NCBI GenBank assembly: GCA_048270225.1
Contig: JBLWTG010000005.1
Span: 62,001 to 126,000, forward strand
Length of the DNA: 64,000 bases
Origin: Allopusillimonas sp048270225
Lineage (GTDB): Bacteria; Pseudomonadota; Gammaproteobacteria; Burkholderiales; Burkholderiaceae_B
Direction of reading: 5' to 3'
Part shown: positions 42,335 to 50,110 of the stretch, in pieces
How positions within the stretch are numbered: position 1 is the first letter of the stretch
Layout: each line of letters opens with the position of its first letter
Made by a program: the position numbers and the translations under genes
The notes under the pieces: model-generated
What the model was told of the DNA's origin: nothing
The model's database searches: none
What the model saw: only the letters and a program-made list of their open reading frames with translations

Positions 42335-42636
42335 GCAATCGCCCGCTGGGCCAGGAACTGCTGGACGTTGCGCGTCGAACCCTGCTGGACGACATATTGC
42401 CGGCGACCCCGGCGGATAAGGCCTATGATGTGCTGATGATTGCCAATGCGATGGCAATCGCTGCGCGTGAGCTGGCCGCAGGGCCCCGGCCCGATAGCGC
42501 GCAGGACCAGGCATTGGCGGCGCGTATCAGGGCGCGCGACCTGTCGGCGCAGGAGCAGGCGCAGTTGCACGACTTGTTGCTGGAGCGTACGCGGTCCGCG
42601 CTGGACTTGAGCAATCCCAAGTATCTGCATCGGTAA
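42331..42636 (+). CDS. Small DUF6285-type protein (LvaB-like kinase partner)
   Basis: A 101-residue, mostly helical protein starting MSNRPLGQELLDVAR and ending SNPKYLHR. The ATG overlaps the kinase stop by four bases. Small proteins of this kind are regularly encoded next to ACAD-linked APH kinases. In Pseudomonas putida the equivalent, LvaB, is needed with LvaA for phosphorylation of 4-hydroxyvaleryl-CoA. No catalytic motif is visible, which fits a structural or activating partner. Confidence 0.78.
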   Translation: MSNRPLGQELLDVARRTLLDDILPATPADKAYDVLMIANAMAIAARELAAGPRPDSAQDQALAARIRARDLSAQEQAQLHDLLLERTRSALDLSNPKYLHR

Positions 42637-42645
42637 GGATCCGCC

Positions 42646-44259
42646 ATGGAAAACAAATACGAGCAGGGACTCGCGAAGCAGGCAGCCAATTACTCCAGTC
42701 TGACGCCACTGAGTTTTCTCAAGCGCTCGGCGCATATTTTTCCGGACAAGGTCGCCGTCATCGACGACGACATGACGCTGAGCTATCGCCAGCTTTACCA
42801 GCGTTGTCTGGCCATGGCCGCAGCCTTGTCCGATCTTGGCATCAAGCCCGGCGATACTGTTTCCGTGCTGTGCTACAACACCCACGAGCTGTTGGAAAGT
42901 CACTACGCCGTTCCCATGTCCGGCGCAGTGCTCAATGCGTTGAACACCCGGCTGGATGCGGGCACACTGCGTTTTATATTGGAGCATGGCGAAGCCCGCA
43001 TTCTGTGCTATGACACTGAATTCGAAGCGCTGGTCGACGAGGCGCTTGCTGGCATGCAGAGCCCGCCACTGTTGCTGGCTATCGCGCGCGAAGGCGGGCC
43101 GTCCAGACTGGCCAGGCTGGATTATGAGCAGGTGGTGGCCTCGGGCAGGCCTGAGCCCGTGCGGCCTGTGCCGGCGGATGAATGGGATGCCATTACCCTC
43201 AACTACACCTCGGGTACGACGGGCAACCCCAAGGGCGTTGTGTACCACCATCGCGGCGCCTATCTTGCCGCCATGAGCAATGCCATGGCAATGAACATGA
43301 CGGCGGATACGGTCTATCTATGGACCTTGCCCATGTTCCACTGCAATGGATGGGCCTATACCTGGGCGATTACGGCGATAGGCGGCACCCATGTGTGCCT
43401 GCGCAAGGTGGTCGCCGACGCCGTGCTGGCGCGCATCGAAAAGCATGCCGTGTCCCATATGTGCGGCGCGCCTATTGTGCTCAACATGCTGGTCAATGAT
43501 TTTCATCAGAATGCAACGACCTTGTCCCGTACCGTACAGTTTGCGGTCGGCGGCGCCGCGCCGCCCAGTCCGGTGATCCGGCGCGGACGCGATGTCGGTT
43601 TCGACATCACGCACTTGTATGGCCTGACCGAGTCCTATGGTCCATCCATGCTGTGCGTGAGCCAGCCTGATTGGGGCGGCCTGCCGCTGGAGGACCTGGC
43701 CCGCAAGATGGCGCGGCAGGGTGTGGGGCTGTATGCGATCGACGAAGTTGCGGTGCAAGGACCGCAGGGCGGTATGGCGCCCGCTGACGGCCAGACGCTT
43801 GGCGAATTGCTGATGCGCGGGAACACCTTGATGAAAGGCTATCTCAAGAACGAAGCCGCCACACAGGAAGCCTTCCGGGATGGCTGGTTTCACACGGGCG
43901 ACCTGGCGGTGATGCATGAGGACGGCTACGCCGAGGTCAAGGATCGCGCCAAGGACATCATTATTTCAGGTGGTGAAAACATTTCGAGCCAGGAAATCGA
44001 AGACGTGCTCTATCGTCATCCACTGGTGCTGGAGGCGGCTGTGGTGGCTATGGCCGATGAGAAATGGGGCGAAACCCCTTGCGCATTCGTGACCCTGCGC
44101 GCATCGGACACGCCGCCCGATGAGCAGGAGATCATTGCCTTCTGCAAATCGGGCATGGCATCTTACAAAGCGCCGCGTAAAGTCGTGTTTGGGGAGCTGC
44201 CCAAGACGTCGACGGGCAAGATCAGGAAAAACATACTGCGGGACTTATTGACATCATGA
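42646..44259 (+). CDS. AMP-forming acyl-CoA synthetase (LvaE-like)
   Basis: A 537-residue ANL-superfamily ligase. The P-loop-like A3 motif is YTSGTTGNPKGVVYHH, A5 is LYGLTESYGP, A8 has GWFHTGDLAVMHEDGYAEVKDR and GGENISSQE, and A10 has PKTSTGKIRKN with the catalytic Lys. It activates a carboxylic acid through an acyl-adenylate and then CoA. It is the last gene of the operon starting at 39270 and sits 9 bases after the DUF6285 gene. It would supply the CoA ester on which the SDR, kinase and ACAD act. Similarity is to medium-chain/aryl ligases, so the acid itself is not defined. Confidence 0.9.
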   Translation: MENKYEQGLAKQAANYSSLTPLSFLKRSAHIFPDKVAVIDDDMTLSYRQLYQRCLAMAAALSDLGIKPGDTVSVLCYNTHELLESHYAVPMSGAVLNALNTRLDAGTLRFILEHGEARILCYDTEFEALVDEALAGMQSPPLLLAIAREGGPSRLARLDYEQVVASGRPEPVRPVPADEWDAITLNYTSGTTGNPKGVVYHHRGAYLAAMSNAMAMNMTADTVYLWTLPMFHCNGWAYTWAITAIGGTHVCLRKVVADAVLARIEKHAVSHMCGAPIVLNMLVNDFHQNATTLSRTVQFAVGGAAPPSPVIRRGRDVGFDITHLYGLTESYGPSMLCVSQPDWGGLPLEDLARKMARQGVGLYAIDEVAVQGPQGGMAPADGQTLGELLMRGNTLMKGYLKNEAATQEAFRDGWFHTGDLAVMHEDGYAEVKDRAKDIIISGGENISSQEIEDVLYRHPLVLEAAVVAMADEKWGETPCAFVTLRASDTPPDEQEIIAFCKSGMASYKAPRKVVFGELPKTSTGKIRKNILRDLLTS

Positions 44260-44417
44260 ACACGCCGGCGCCGACGGACGAAGGGGCGGCGCAGGCCAGG
44301 CAGGATTTTTGGCACATACAGTGATCGAAGTGTTCACAGTATGCGCCGGGATGACGCAGCAACAGCGAGCGCGCAGATACAAGCGCGCCATATTGATGAC
44401 TCAAGGAGGAGACTATT

Positions 44418-45638
44418 ATGTTCAGGATTTCCATCAACCGACCACTGCTTGCACTTGCCCTTGCCGGCGCGCTGGGCGCCAGCCCGTCGCAGGCTGCCCA
44501 GGAGCCTATACGCATTGGCGCCATCTACATTATGTCGGGCAGTGCGGCGACCTACGGAAAATTTGCCGAGCAAGGCATAAAGCTGGCCATGGACGAAATC
44601 AATGGCTCAGGCGGCGTACTGGGCCGCCAGCTGGCACTGCAGCTTGAAGACGGGCAGGGCAAGGCTGCGGTGGCGATACAGGCCGCCCGCAAGCTGGTGT
44701 ACCAGGACAAGGCAGACCTGCTCATGGGACTGGACAGTTCGGGCGTGGCGCAAGGCCTGGTGCCGGTACTGCCTGAACTGGGCAAGCCTTTTATCATCAC
44801 CCATGCGGCAACACCTGATGTGACCGGCAAGCTGTGCAATGCCTACACGTATCGCGTCAGTGTGAACGTGAACCAGAACATGGCGGGTGCGGCGGCCATC
44901 GCGGCAGGCACCGACGCAAAAAAATGGACGACCATAGGTCCCGATTATGCCTTCGGTCATCAGTCCTGGGAGTTCTTCGGCAAGTATCTCAAAGAAAAAA
45001 AACCGGACGTTCAGTTGATGGACAGCCCGGCCTTTCCGCGCTTCGGCGCCGAGGACTTCACGCCGTTTATCAACAGTGTGATGGCGAGCAAGCCAGACGG
45101 CGTCATGATTTCGCTCTGGGGCGGCGATCTGGTCAATTTTGTGCGGCAGGCCAATGACAGGGGGTTCTTCGACCAGGGTTTCGAGGTCCTGATGTCCGTG
45201 GGCGCCGCCACAGAGGTGCTGACCGCGCTGGGCGAACAAATGCCTGAAGGCGTATGGCTGGGAACCCGCTACTGGTATGACGCGCACGATAACGATGTCA
45301 ACAAGCGTTTTGTCCAGGCCTATAAAAAGGCCTATGCCGCGCCGCCCAGCTACAACGCCGAAGGTGCGTATGTGGCGGTCTATGCATTCAAGGCGGCCAT
45401 TGAAAAAGCCGGCTCCGTCGAGGGCAAGGCGGTTGCGCAGGCCTTGTCGGGCATGAAGGTGGTCACGCCAACCGGGGATCTGGTTTTTCGCAAGGGCGAT
45501 AACCAGGCGTTGATCGGCCCGAGCTGGGGCCAGACCGGCGCCATGAACGACAAGGACAATATACGTTCGCTGAACAAGGTGCAGACCTTTGACGGCGAAA
45601 AAATCACGCCTCCCGTGGATCCCGCCTGCAAACTGTAG
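44418..45638 (+). CDS. ABC transporter periplasmic binding protein (LivK-like)
   Basis: A 406-residue protein with a signal peptide (cleaved near SPSQAAQEP, about residue 27). The type I periplasmic-binding fold typical of branched-chain-amino-acid-type importers follows (IRIGAIYIMSGSAATYGK; GLDSSGVAQGLVPV; PDYAFGHQSWEFF). A strong AAGGAGGAG site precedes the ATG. It begins a five-gene importer set with the genes to 49000. Many LivK-like receptors in catabolic islands bind carboxylic or aromatic acids rather than amino acids, and its position after the acyl-CoA ligase suggests it imports that pathway's substrate. Confidence 0.9.
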   Translation: MFRISINRPLLALALAGALGASPSQAAQEPIRIGAIYIMSGSAATYGKFAEQGIKLAMDEINGSGGVLGRQLALQLEDGQGKAAVAIQAARKLVYQDKADLLMGLDSSGVAQGLVPVLPELGKPFIITHAATPDVTGKLCNAYTYRVSVNVNQNMAGAAAIAAGTDAKKWTTIGPDYAFGHQSWEFFGKYLKEKKPDVQLMDSPAFPRFGAEDFTPFINSVMASKPDGVMISLWGGDLVNFVRQANDRGFFDQGFEVLMSVGAATEVLTALGEQMPEGVWLGTRYWYDAHDNDVNKRFVQAYKKAYAAPPSYNAEGAYVAVYAFKAAIEKAGSVEGKAVAQALSGMKVVTPTGDLVFRKGDNQALIGPSWGQTGAMNDKDNIRSLNKVQTFDGEKITPPVDPACKL

Positions 45639-45728
45639 GCGCGGCGACGTCCGCATGTTTTCCGTCCGCGCCGGCTGGCCATGCCTGCGGCGCGCGGCGG
45701 CTTTTCAGCATAGAAAACGGGAGGCAGC

Positions 45729-46601
45729 ATGAGCAGTCTGGGCTTGGCCTTGCTCAATAGTCTTGATATCGGTCTGTTGCTGTTTGTCATTGCAGTCGGG
45801 CTGAATATTGTGTTCGGCGTCTTGAACGTCATCAATTTCGCGCATGGCGCCCTGTATATGCTGGGCGCCTATCTGGCCTACTCCTGCGTGATCGGGTTGG
45901 GGATGCCATTCTGGCTGACGCTGCTGCTGGCGCCTCTGGTCGTGGCGGCGCTGGCGGTGGTCATCGACAGGCTCATGCTGCGCTTTGTGTATGAGCGCGA
46001 GGTAACAGACAGCCTGTTGCTGACCTTTGCCTTGCTGCTGATTCTGAACGAATCCGTGCGGCTGATATGGGGGACGGGTATTTACGTGATCGATCCGCCC
46101 GACATGCTCAAGGGCACGGTGGCGCTGCCTGGCGGCGCCACCTATCCGGCTTACAGCCTGTTTGTGGTGGCGGTCGGCCTGGTGTCGGTATGCGGGCTGT
46201 GGCTGCTGTTCAACAAGACGCGCGCCGGGAAAATCATGCGGGCTGCGGCGCTGGACCGTGAAATGGCCCAGGTCCTGTGCATCAATACCAAGCTGGTCAT
46301 CACCGGGGTGTTTGCCTTTGGCGCCTGGCTGGCGGCCTTGGGCGGCGTGGTGGCGGCACCCATGCGCGCCATCGATCCAGGCATGGGCGACAAGATCATC
46401 ATCGAAAGTTTTATTGTGGTGGTGATAGGCGGCCTGGGCAGTTTTCCCGGCGCCTTGCTGGGTGCAATTGTGCTTGGTCTCATCCATGGGCTTGGGGGGC
46501 GCTATCTTCCGCAGATCAATCTGATGCTGCCTTTCGTGGGCATGGCCATTGTGTTGCTGCTCAAGCCGCATGGCCTGATGGGCAAGAGGACGCAGACATG
46601 A
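45729..46601 (+). CDS. ABC transporter permease (LivH-like)
   Basis: A 290-residue inner-membrane permease of the LivH family, with about eight hydrophobic segments. The landmarks are GLNIVFGVLNVINFAHGALYMLGAY near the N-terminus, KTRAGKIMRAAALDREMA in the cytoplasmic coupling loop, and GGLGSFPGALLGAI near the C-terminus. Its stop overlaps the livM-like start by four bases. Confidence 0.92.
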   Translation: MSSLGLALLNSLDIGLLLFVIAVGLNIVFGVLNVINFAHGALYMLGAYLAYSCVIGLGMPFWLTLLLAPLVVAALAVVIDRLMLRFVYEREVTDSLLLTFALLLILNESVRLIWGTGIYVIDPPDMLKGTVALPGGATYPAYSLFVVAVGLVSVCGLWLLFNKTRAGKIMRAAALDREMAQVLCINTKLVITGVFAFGAWLAALGGVVAAPMRAIDPGMGDKIIIESFIVVVIGGLGSFPGALLGAIVLGLIHGLGGRYLPQINLMLPFVGMAIVLLLKPHGLMGKRTQT

Positions 46602-47539
46602 AAAACACGCTTGCTCTCGCAGTGCTGGCGATCGTTCTGGTGCTGCTTGCGGCCCTGCCGTGGATCGCACCTTATTTCTATATTTTCATCGCAACGGAGA
46701 TTCTGATTCTCGGCCTGTTTGCCGCCAGCTTCAATCTGGTCTTCGGCTACACGGGCATGCTCAGTTTCGGTCATGCGGCCTTTTTCGGCGTGGGCAGCTA
46801 CGCGACGGCCATGCTGCTGCAGTCCATGCAATGGCCGCTGCTGGCTTGCCTGATGGTGTCTGTGCTGGCCGGCGCGCTGCTGGCGCTGGTCATAGGCTTT
46901 TTTTGTGTGCGGCTCAACGAGGTGTATTTCGCCATGCTGACGCTTGCGTTCGGCATGATGGTCTTTGCCGTGGTGCATCAGTGGCGTTCGGTCACCAATG
47001 GCAGCGATGGCATCGCGGGCTTTACCGTCGGCACTTTCGGTCTGGGGCTGGATCTGACCCTGGCCAACCCCAGTGTCTATTACCACGTGGTGCTGGCGCT
47101 GGTCGTGCTCGCGGCGGCGCTGCTTTATCTGGTGTGCCGCTCCTCGTTCGGGCTGATCCTCAGGGCCATACGCCAGAACCCGGAACGGGTCGCGTTCTGC
47201 GGGCTCAACGTCAGAAGTTATCGCCTGGCCGCCTTCACCATTGCCGGCGGCTTTGCCGGCCTGGCAGGCGGATTGATGGCGCCTTTTCTGCGTATTGCCA
47301 GTCCCGAGATGGTGCACTGGTCCATGTCGGCCGAGCCCGTGCTGATGACCATACTGGGCGGCAGCGGTTATTTTCTCGGGCCTTTTTTCGGCGCGGGCAT
47401 GTTTGTCCTGCTGGAAACCTGGATCACCAGCGTGACCCATGCATGGATGCTGGTGTTGGGCATCATCCTGGCCCTGATGGTGATGTTTTTCCGGCGTGGC
47501 GTGCTGGGTACCTTTCTTGACTGGTGGCGGCATGACTGA
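46598..47539 (+). CDS. ABC transporter permease (LivM-like)
   Basis: A 313-residue permease. The ATG at 46598 overlaps the livH-like stop; an in-frame start far upstream at 46277 lies wholly inside livH and was rejected. The landmarks are FNLVFGYTGMLSFGHAAFFG, SSFGLILRAIRQNPERV (coupling region) and MTILGGSGYFLGPFFGA. About eight to ten membrane segments are present. It overlaps the next ATPase gene by 8 bases. Confidence 0.92.
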   Translation: MKNTLALAVLAIVLVLLAALPWIAPYFYIFIATEILILGLFAASFNLVFGYTGMLSFGHAAFFGVGSYATAMLLQSMQWPLLACLMVSVLAGALLALVIGFFCVRLNEVYFAMLTLAFGMMVFAVVHQWRSVTNGSDGIAGFTVGTFGLGLDLTLANPSVYYHVVLALVVLAAALLYLVCRSSFGLILRAIRQNPERVAFCGLNVRSYRLAAFTIAGGFAGLAGGLMAPFLRIASPEMVHWSMSAEPVLMTILGGSGYFLGPFFGAGMFVLLETWITSVTHAWMLVLGIILALMVMFFRRGVLGTFLDWWRHD

Positions 47540-48302
47540 TCCTATTCTGAAAATATCGGGGCTGGGCAAGCGTTTCGGCGGCGTGGCCGCCGTGTCGGAC
47601 GTCAGCCTGGAGGTCTATCCACGCGAGACCCTGGCCATTATTGGCCCCAATGGCGCGGGCAAGACCACTTTCTACAACCTGCTGTCGGGGCGCATGATGC
47701 CCAGCGCCGGCAGCATTGTGTTTGACGGCCACGACATCACGGGCTTGCCAGCCCACAAGATCAGTCGCCTGGGCGTGTCGCGCTCCTTCCAGATCAATAA
47801 TATTTTCAATGAGATGACGGTTCGCGAAAATGTCGAGGTCGCGGTCACGGCCTGGCGCGGCGACAGCCGCCGCTGGGTCCGCCCGGCCTCGCGCAATGTC
47901 GCGGTGCGCCAGGAGGCCGAGGCGCTGCTCGAGCGCCTTTCCCTGACCTCGCTGGCGCATCGGCGCGCGGGCGTGATCAGCTATGGCGACAAGCGCCTGG
48001 TCGAGATCGCTGTGGTGCTGGCGACCCGTCCTCATCTGGTGCTGCTGGATGAGCCGACAGCCGGCATGACACCGGAAGAGACCCAGCGCGTGATGTCGCT
48101 GGTCAAGGGGCTGGCCGAGTCCGGCGACTACACCTTTCTGATTACCGAGCACGACATGCAGGTTGTGTTCGGACTGGCCGATCGCATTCTCGTGATGCAC
48201 CACGGCCAGAAACTTGTGCTGGGCACGCCGCAGGAAGTACGCGCCCATCCCGAAGTACGCCGCGCCTATCTTGGCGACGCGGAAGAGGAGCTGTCGCTAT
48301 GA
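47532..48302 (+). CDS. ABC transporter ATPase (LivG-like)
   Basis: A 256-residue ATPase from the ATG at 47532. Walker A is GPNGAGKT (38-45). The signature region is the LivG form ISYGDKRLVEIA rather than LSGGQ, and Walker B is VLLDEPTAGM. The C-terminal HDMQVVFGLADRILVMHHG is typical. It overlaps livM by 8 and livF by 4 bases, so all four importer genes are translationally coupled. Confidence 0.93.
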   Translation: MTDPILKISGLGKRFGGVAAVSDVSLEVYPRETLAIIGPNGAGKTTFYNLLSGRMMPSAGSIVFDGHDITGLPAHKISRLGVSRSFQINNIFNEMTVRENVEVAVTAWRGDSRRWVRPASRNVAVRQEAEALLERLSLTSLAHRRAGVISYGDKRLVEIAVVLATRPHLVLLDEPTAGMTPEETQRVMSLVKGLAESGDYTFLITEHDMQVVFGLADRILVMHHGQKLVLGTPQEVRAHPEVRRAYLGDAEEELSL

Positions 48303-49000
48303 TGCTCGATGTTCAGGATATTCATGCCTATTACGGCGAAAGCCATGCGCTGCAGGGTGTGTCCATGCAATTGCGCGAAGGCGAAACTGTCTGCCTGCTG
48401 GGCCGCAATGGCGCCGGCAAAAGCACGACCCTGCGCAGCATCATCGGGCTGCTGGCGCCCAGGCAGGGCAGGGTGGTGTTCGACGGCAAGGATGTGACTG
48501 GGCAGCCGGCCTATCGCATTGCGCGCCAGGGCGTTGGGCTGGTGCCCGAGGACAGGCGTATTTTTTCCGGTCTGACGGTGCGGGAAAATCTGGAAGTGGG
48601 CCAGTACCGCAGGCCGGGCGCCGCCGGTCACTGGACGGTGGAGCGCATTTTCGACCAGTACCCCATGCTGGCCGGGCTGGCCAATCAGGATGGCGCCACG
48701 CTCTCGGGCGGGCAGCAGCAGATGCTGGCGGTCGCCCGCTCCCTGATGAGCGAGCCGCGCCTGCTGCTGCTCGACGAGCCCAACGAAGGCCTGGCGCCTG
48801 TGATCGTCAAGCAGATAGGACAACTGATCGACGAGCTGGCCAAGACCAGCACGATTCTGTTTACTGACCAGAGTGTGCATTTCGCGCTCAAGCATGCCAG
48901 GCGCGCCTACATACTGGAGAAGGGCAGGGTTGTGCACGAGGCCGCCAGCGAGGCGTTGCTCCAGGACACCGACATCCAGCATCGCTATCTTTCCGTCTGA
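48299..49000 (+). CDS. ABC transporter ATPase (LivF-like)
   Basis: A 233-residue ATPase. Walker A is GRNGAGKS (35-42), the signature is LSGGQQQMLAVAR, and Walker B is LLLDEPNEGLAP, typical of LivF. It completes the importer with LivK, LivH, LivM and LivG. The TetR regulator follows about 50 bases later on the same strand. Confidence 0.93.
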   Translation: MMLDVQDIHAYYGESHALQGVSMQLREGETVCLLGRNGAGKSTTLRSIIGLLAPRQGRVVFDGKDVTGQPAYRIARQGVGLVPEDRRIFSGLTVRENLEVGQYRRPGAAGHWTVERIFDQYPMLAGLANQDGATLSGGQQQMLAVARSLMSEPRLLLLDEPNEGLAPVIVKQIGQLIDELAKTSTILFTDQSVHFALKHARRAYILEKGRVVHEAASEALLQDTDIQHRYLSV

Positions 49001-49052
49001 GCGTGCGCGCCGATAACGTAAACTTGCGCCAGTCCTGTTTGTGGAAACCCTG

Positions 49053-49739
49053 ATGATTGCTGATTTCGAGTCGTTCAAAATCGAGCTTAGCCTGTCGCAG
49101 GTCGAGATCTGTCGCGAGTTGTATCGACAGAACACCGACCTTATCCGTATCAAGAAAGAGCATGTCGCGGTCCGGAATCTGGTTCGCATCATTGATTCGA
49201 CGCTGCGGCTGACCAGCGCCAAAGGCTTTCATGCCATGTCGCTGCGCGACCTGTGCGCTGACTCGGGCCTGAGCATAGGCGGGCTGTATGCCTATATACG
49301 CAGCAAGCAAGACCTGATCTATCTCATTCAGAGTCACGGCTTTCTGCTCACGCGCCGCACCATGCTCGCCTACACGCGGGATATCGCCGACCCGCATGCA
49401 AAGCTGCTGGCGGCGGTCAAGGCGCACGTCTATCTCAGCGAGATCATGCAGCCCTGGTTCTATTTTTCGTTCATGGAAACCAAGAGCTTGCCGCAACGGC
49501 ATAAAAAGGAGGCGATTGCAGTCGAACTGGAGGTGGAGAATATTCTGTGCGGCATCATTGAGGAAGGCGTGACGCACAAGGTATTCAGGCCCGTGGATGC
49601 GCGCCTGCTGGCGTCGCTGTGCAAGGCCATGATGCAGGACTGGTATCTCAAGCGGCGCAAGTACAGCCGGCAGCAGGTCGACGCCACCCAGTATGCGCAA
49701 TTCATCGGCGCTGTGCTCGAACGCTATCTGCTGCCCTGA
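49053..49739 (+). CDS. TetR-family transcriptional regulator
   Basis: About 228 residues from the ATG at 49053, with GGAAA upstream; a GTG at 49041 is in frame. The helix-turn-helix (FHAMSLRDLCADSGLSIGG and YAYIRSKQDLIYL) lies near residues 58-90, so there is an unusual N-terminal extension of about 45 residues before the DNA-binding domain. The C-terminal ligand domain has no assigned ligand. It is the natural candidate for the protein that binds the GAACGTACGTTC double palindrome at 39197-39245, 10 kb upstream. This is inferred from operator style and co-location only. Confidence 0.85.
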   Translation: MIADFESFKIELSLSQVEICRELYRQNTDLIRIKKEHVAVRNLVRIIDSTLRLTSAKGFHAMSLRDLCADSGLSIGGLYAYIRSKQDLIYLIQSHGFLLTRRTMLAYTRDIADPHAKLLAAVKAHVYLSEIMQPWFYFSFMETKSLPQRHKKEAIAVELEVENILCGIIEEGVTHKVFRPVDARLLASLCKAMMQDWYLKRRKYSRQQVDATQYAQFIGAVLERYLLP

Positions 49740-49761
49740 TTCGTCCGAGGGTCCCTTCCAT

Positions 49762-49790
49762 TTGCCTGATGTCCCGCAACGCGGTACATT
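49762..49790 (+). promoter_or_regulatory. Predicted sigma-70 promoter upstream of the ilvB leader
   Basis: TTGCCT (49762-49767) and TACATT (49785-49790) are separated by 17 bases. A transcript from here would start near 49797, meet an intrinsic terminator ending at 49866, and reach ilvB only if it reads through. Confidence 0.5.
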
Positions 49791-49843
49791 AGCAGCTTGG
49801 TCCGTTCAAATATCCGGAACGGATCCGTCCAAGGCTCTGTTGC

Positions 49844-49866
49844 CCGGGCTATCCGCCCGGTTTTTT
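49844..49866 (+). terminator. Intrinsic terminator in the ilvB leader region
   Basis: Perfect 6-bp arms CCGGGC (49844-49849) and GCCCGG (49855-49860) around a TATCC loop are followed by six T (49861-49866). It lies 105 bases after the TetR stop and 245 bases before ilvB. It may simply end the TetR transcript or may work as an attenuator for ilvBHC. Confidence 0.85.
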
Positions 49867-50110
49867 GCGCCTGTAGTACCTGCTGCTGGCCGCGCCACAA
49901 GCGTGTGTTGCCTCAGCTTCCGTTTCTACCTCCCGCATCCATAGTGGGTGCTCGTGCTTTGTTTCGATGAGTGCAGGGCGGTTCGGCAAGGTGTCTGGGT
50001 GGCGTGGTTCCGTGAATCACAAAGCGCCAGGTCATGTTGCTGCAACTGGTTCGAGCTCAGGCCATAGGGGCCGGTCGAGGCAAATGTACTGGTTACGAAA
50101 GGAAAACCAG
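49867..50110 (+). other. Long untranslated stretch between the leader terminator and ilvB
   Basis: About 245 bases without a convincing gene. No leader peptide rich in Ile, Val or Leu codons was found, so classic translational attenuation is not supported. An in-frame ATG at 50084 would add nine residues (MYWLRKENQ) to ilvB. A structured RNA element or a second promoter is possible. Confidence 0.4.

Noticed and set aside
49867..50110. Leader peptide for classical ilv attenuation
   Set aside because: None of the short frames has a run of Ile, Val or Leu codons before the terminator.
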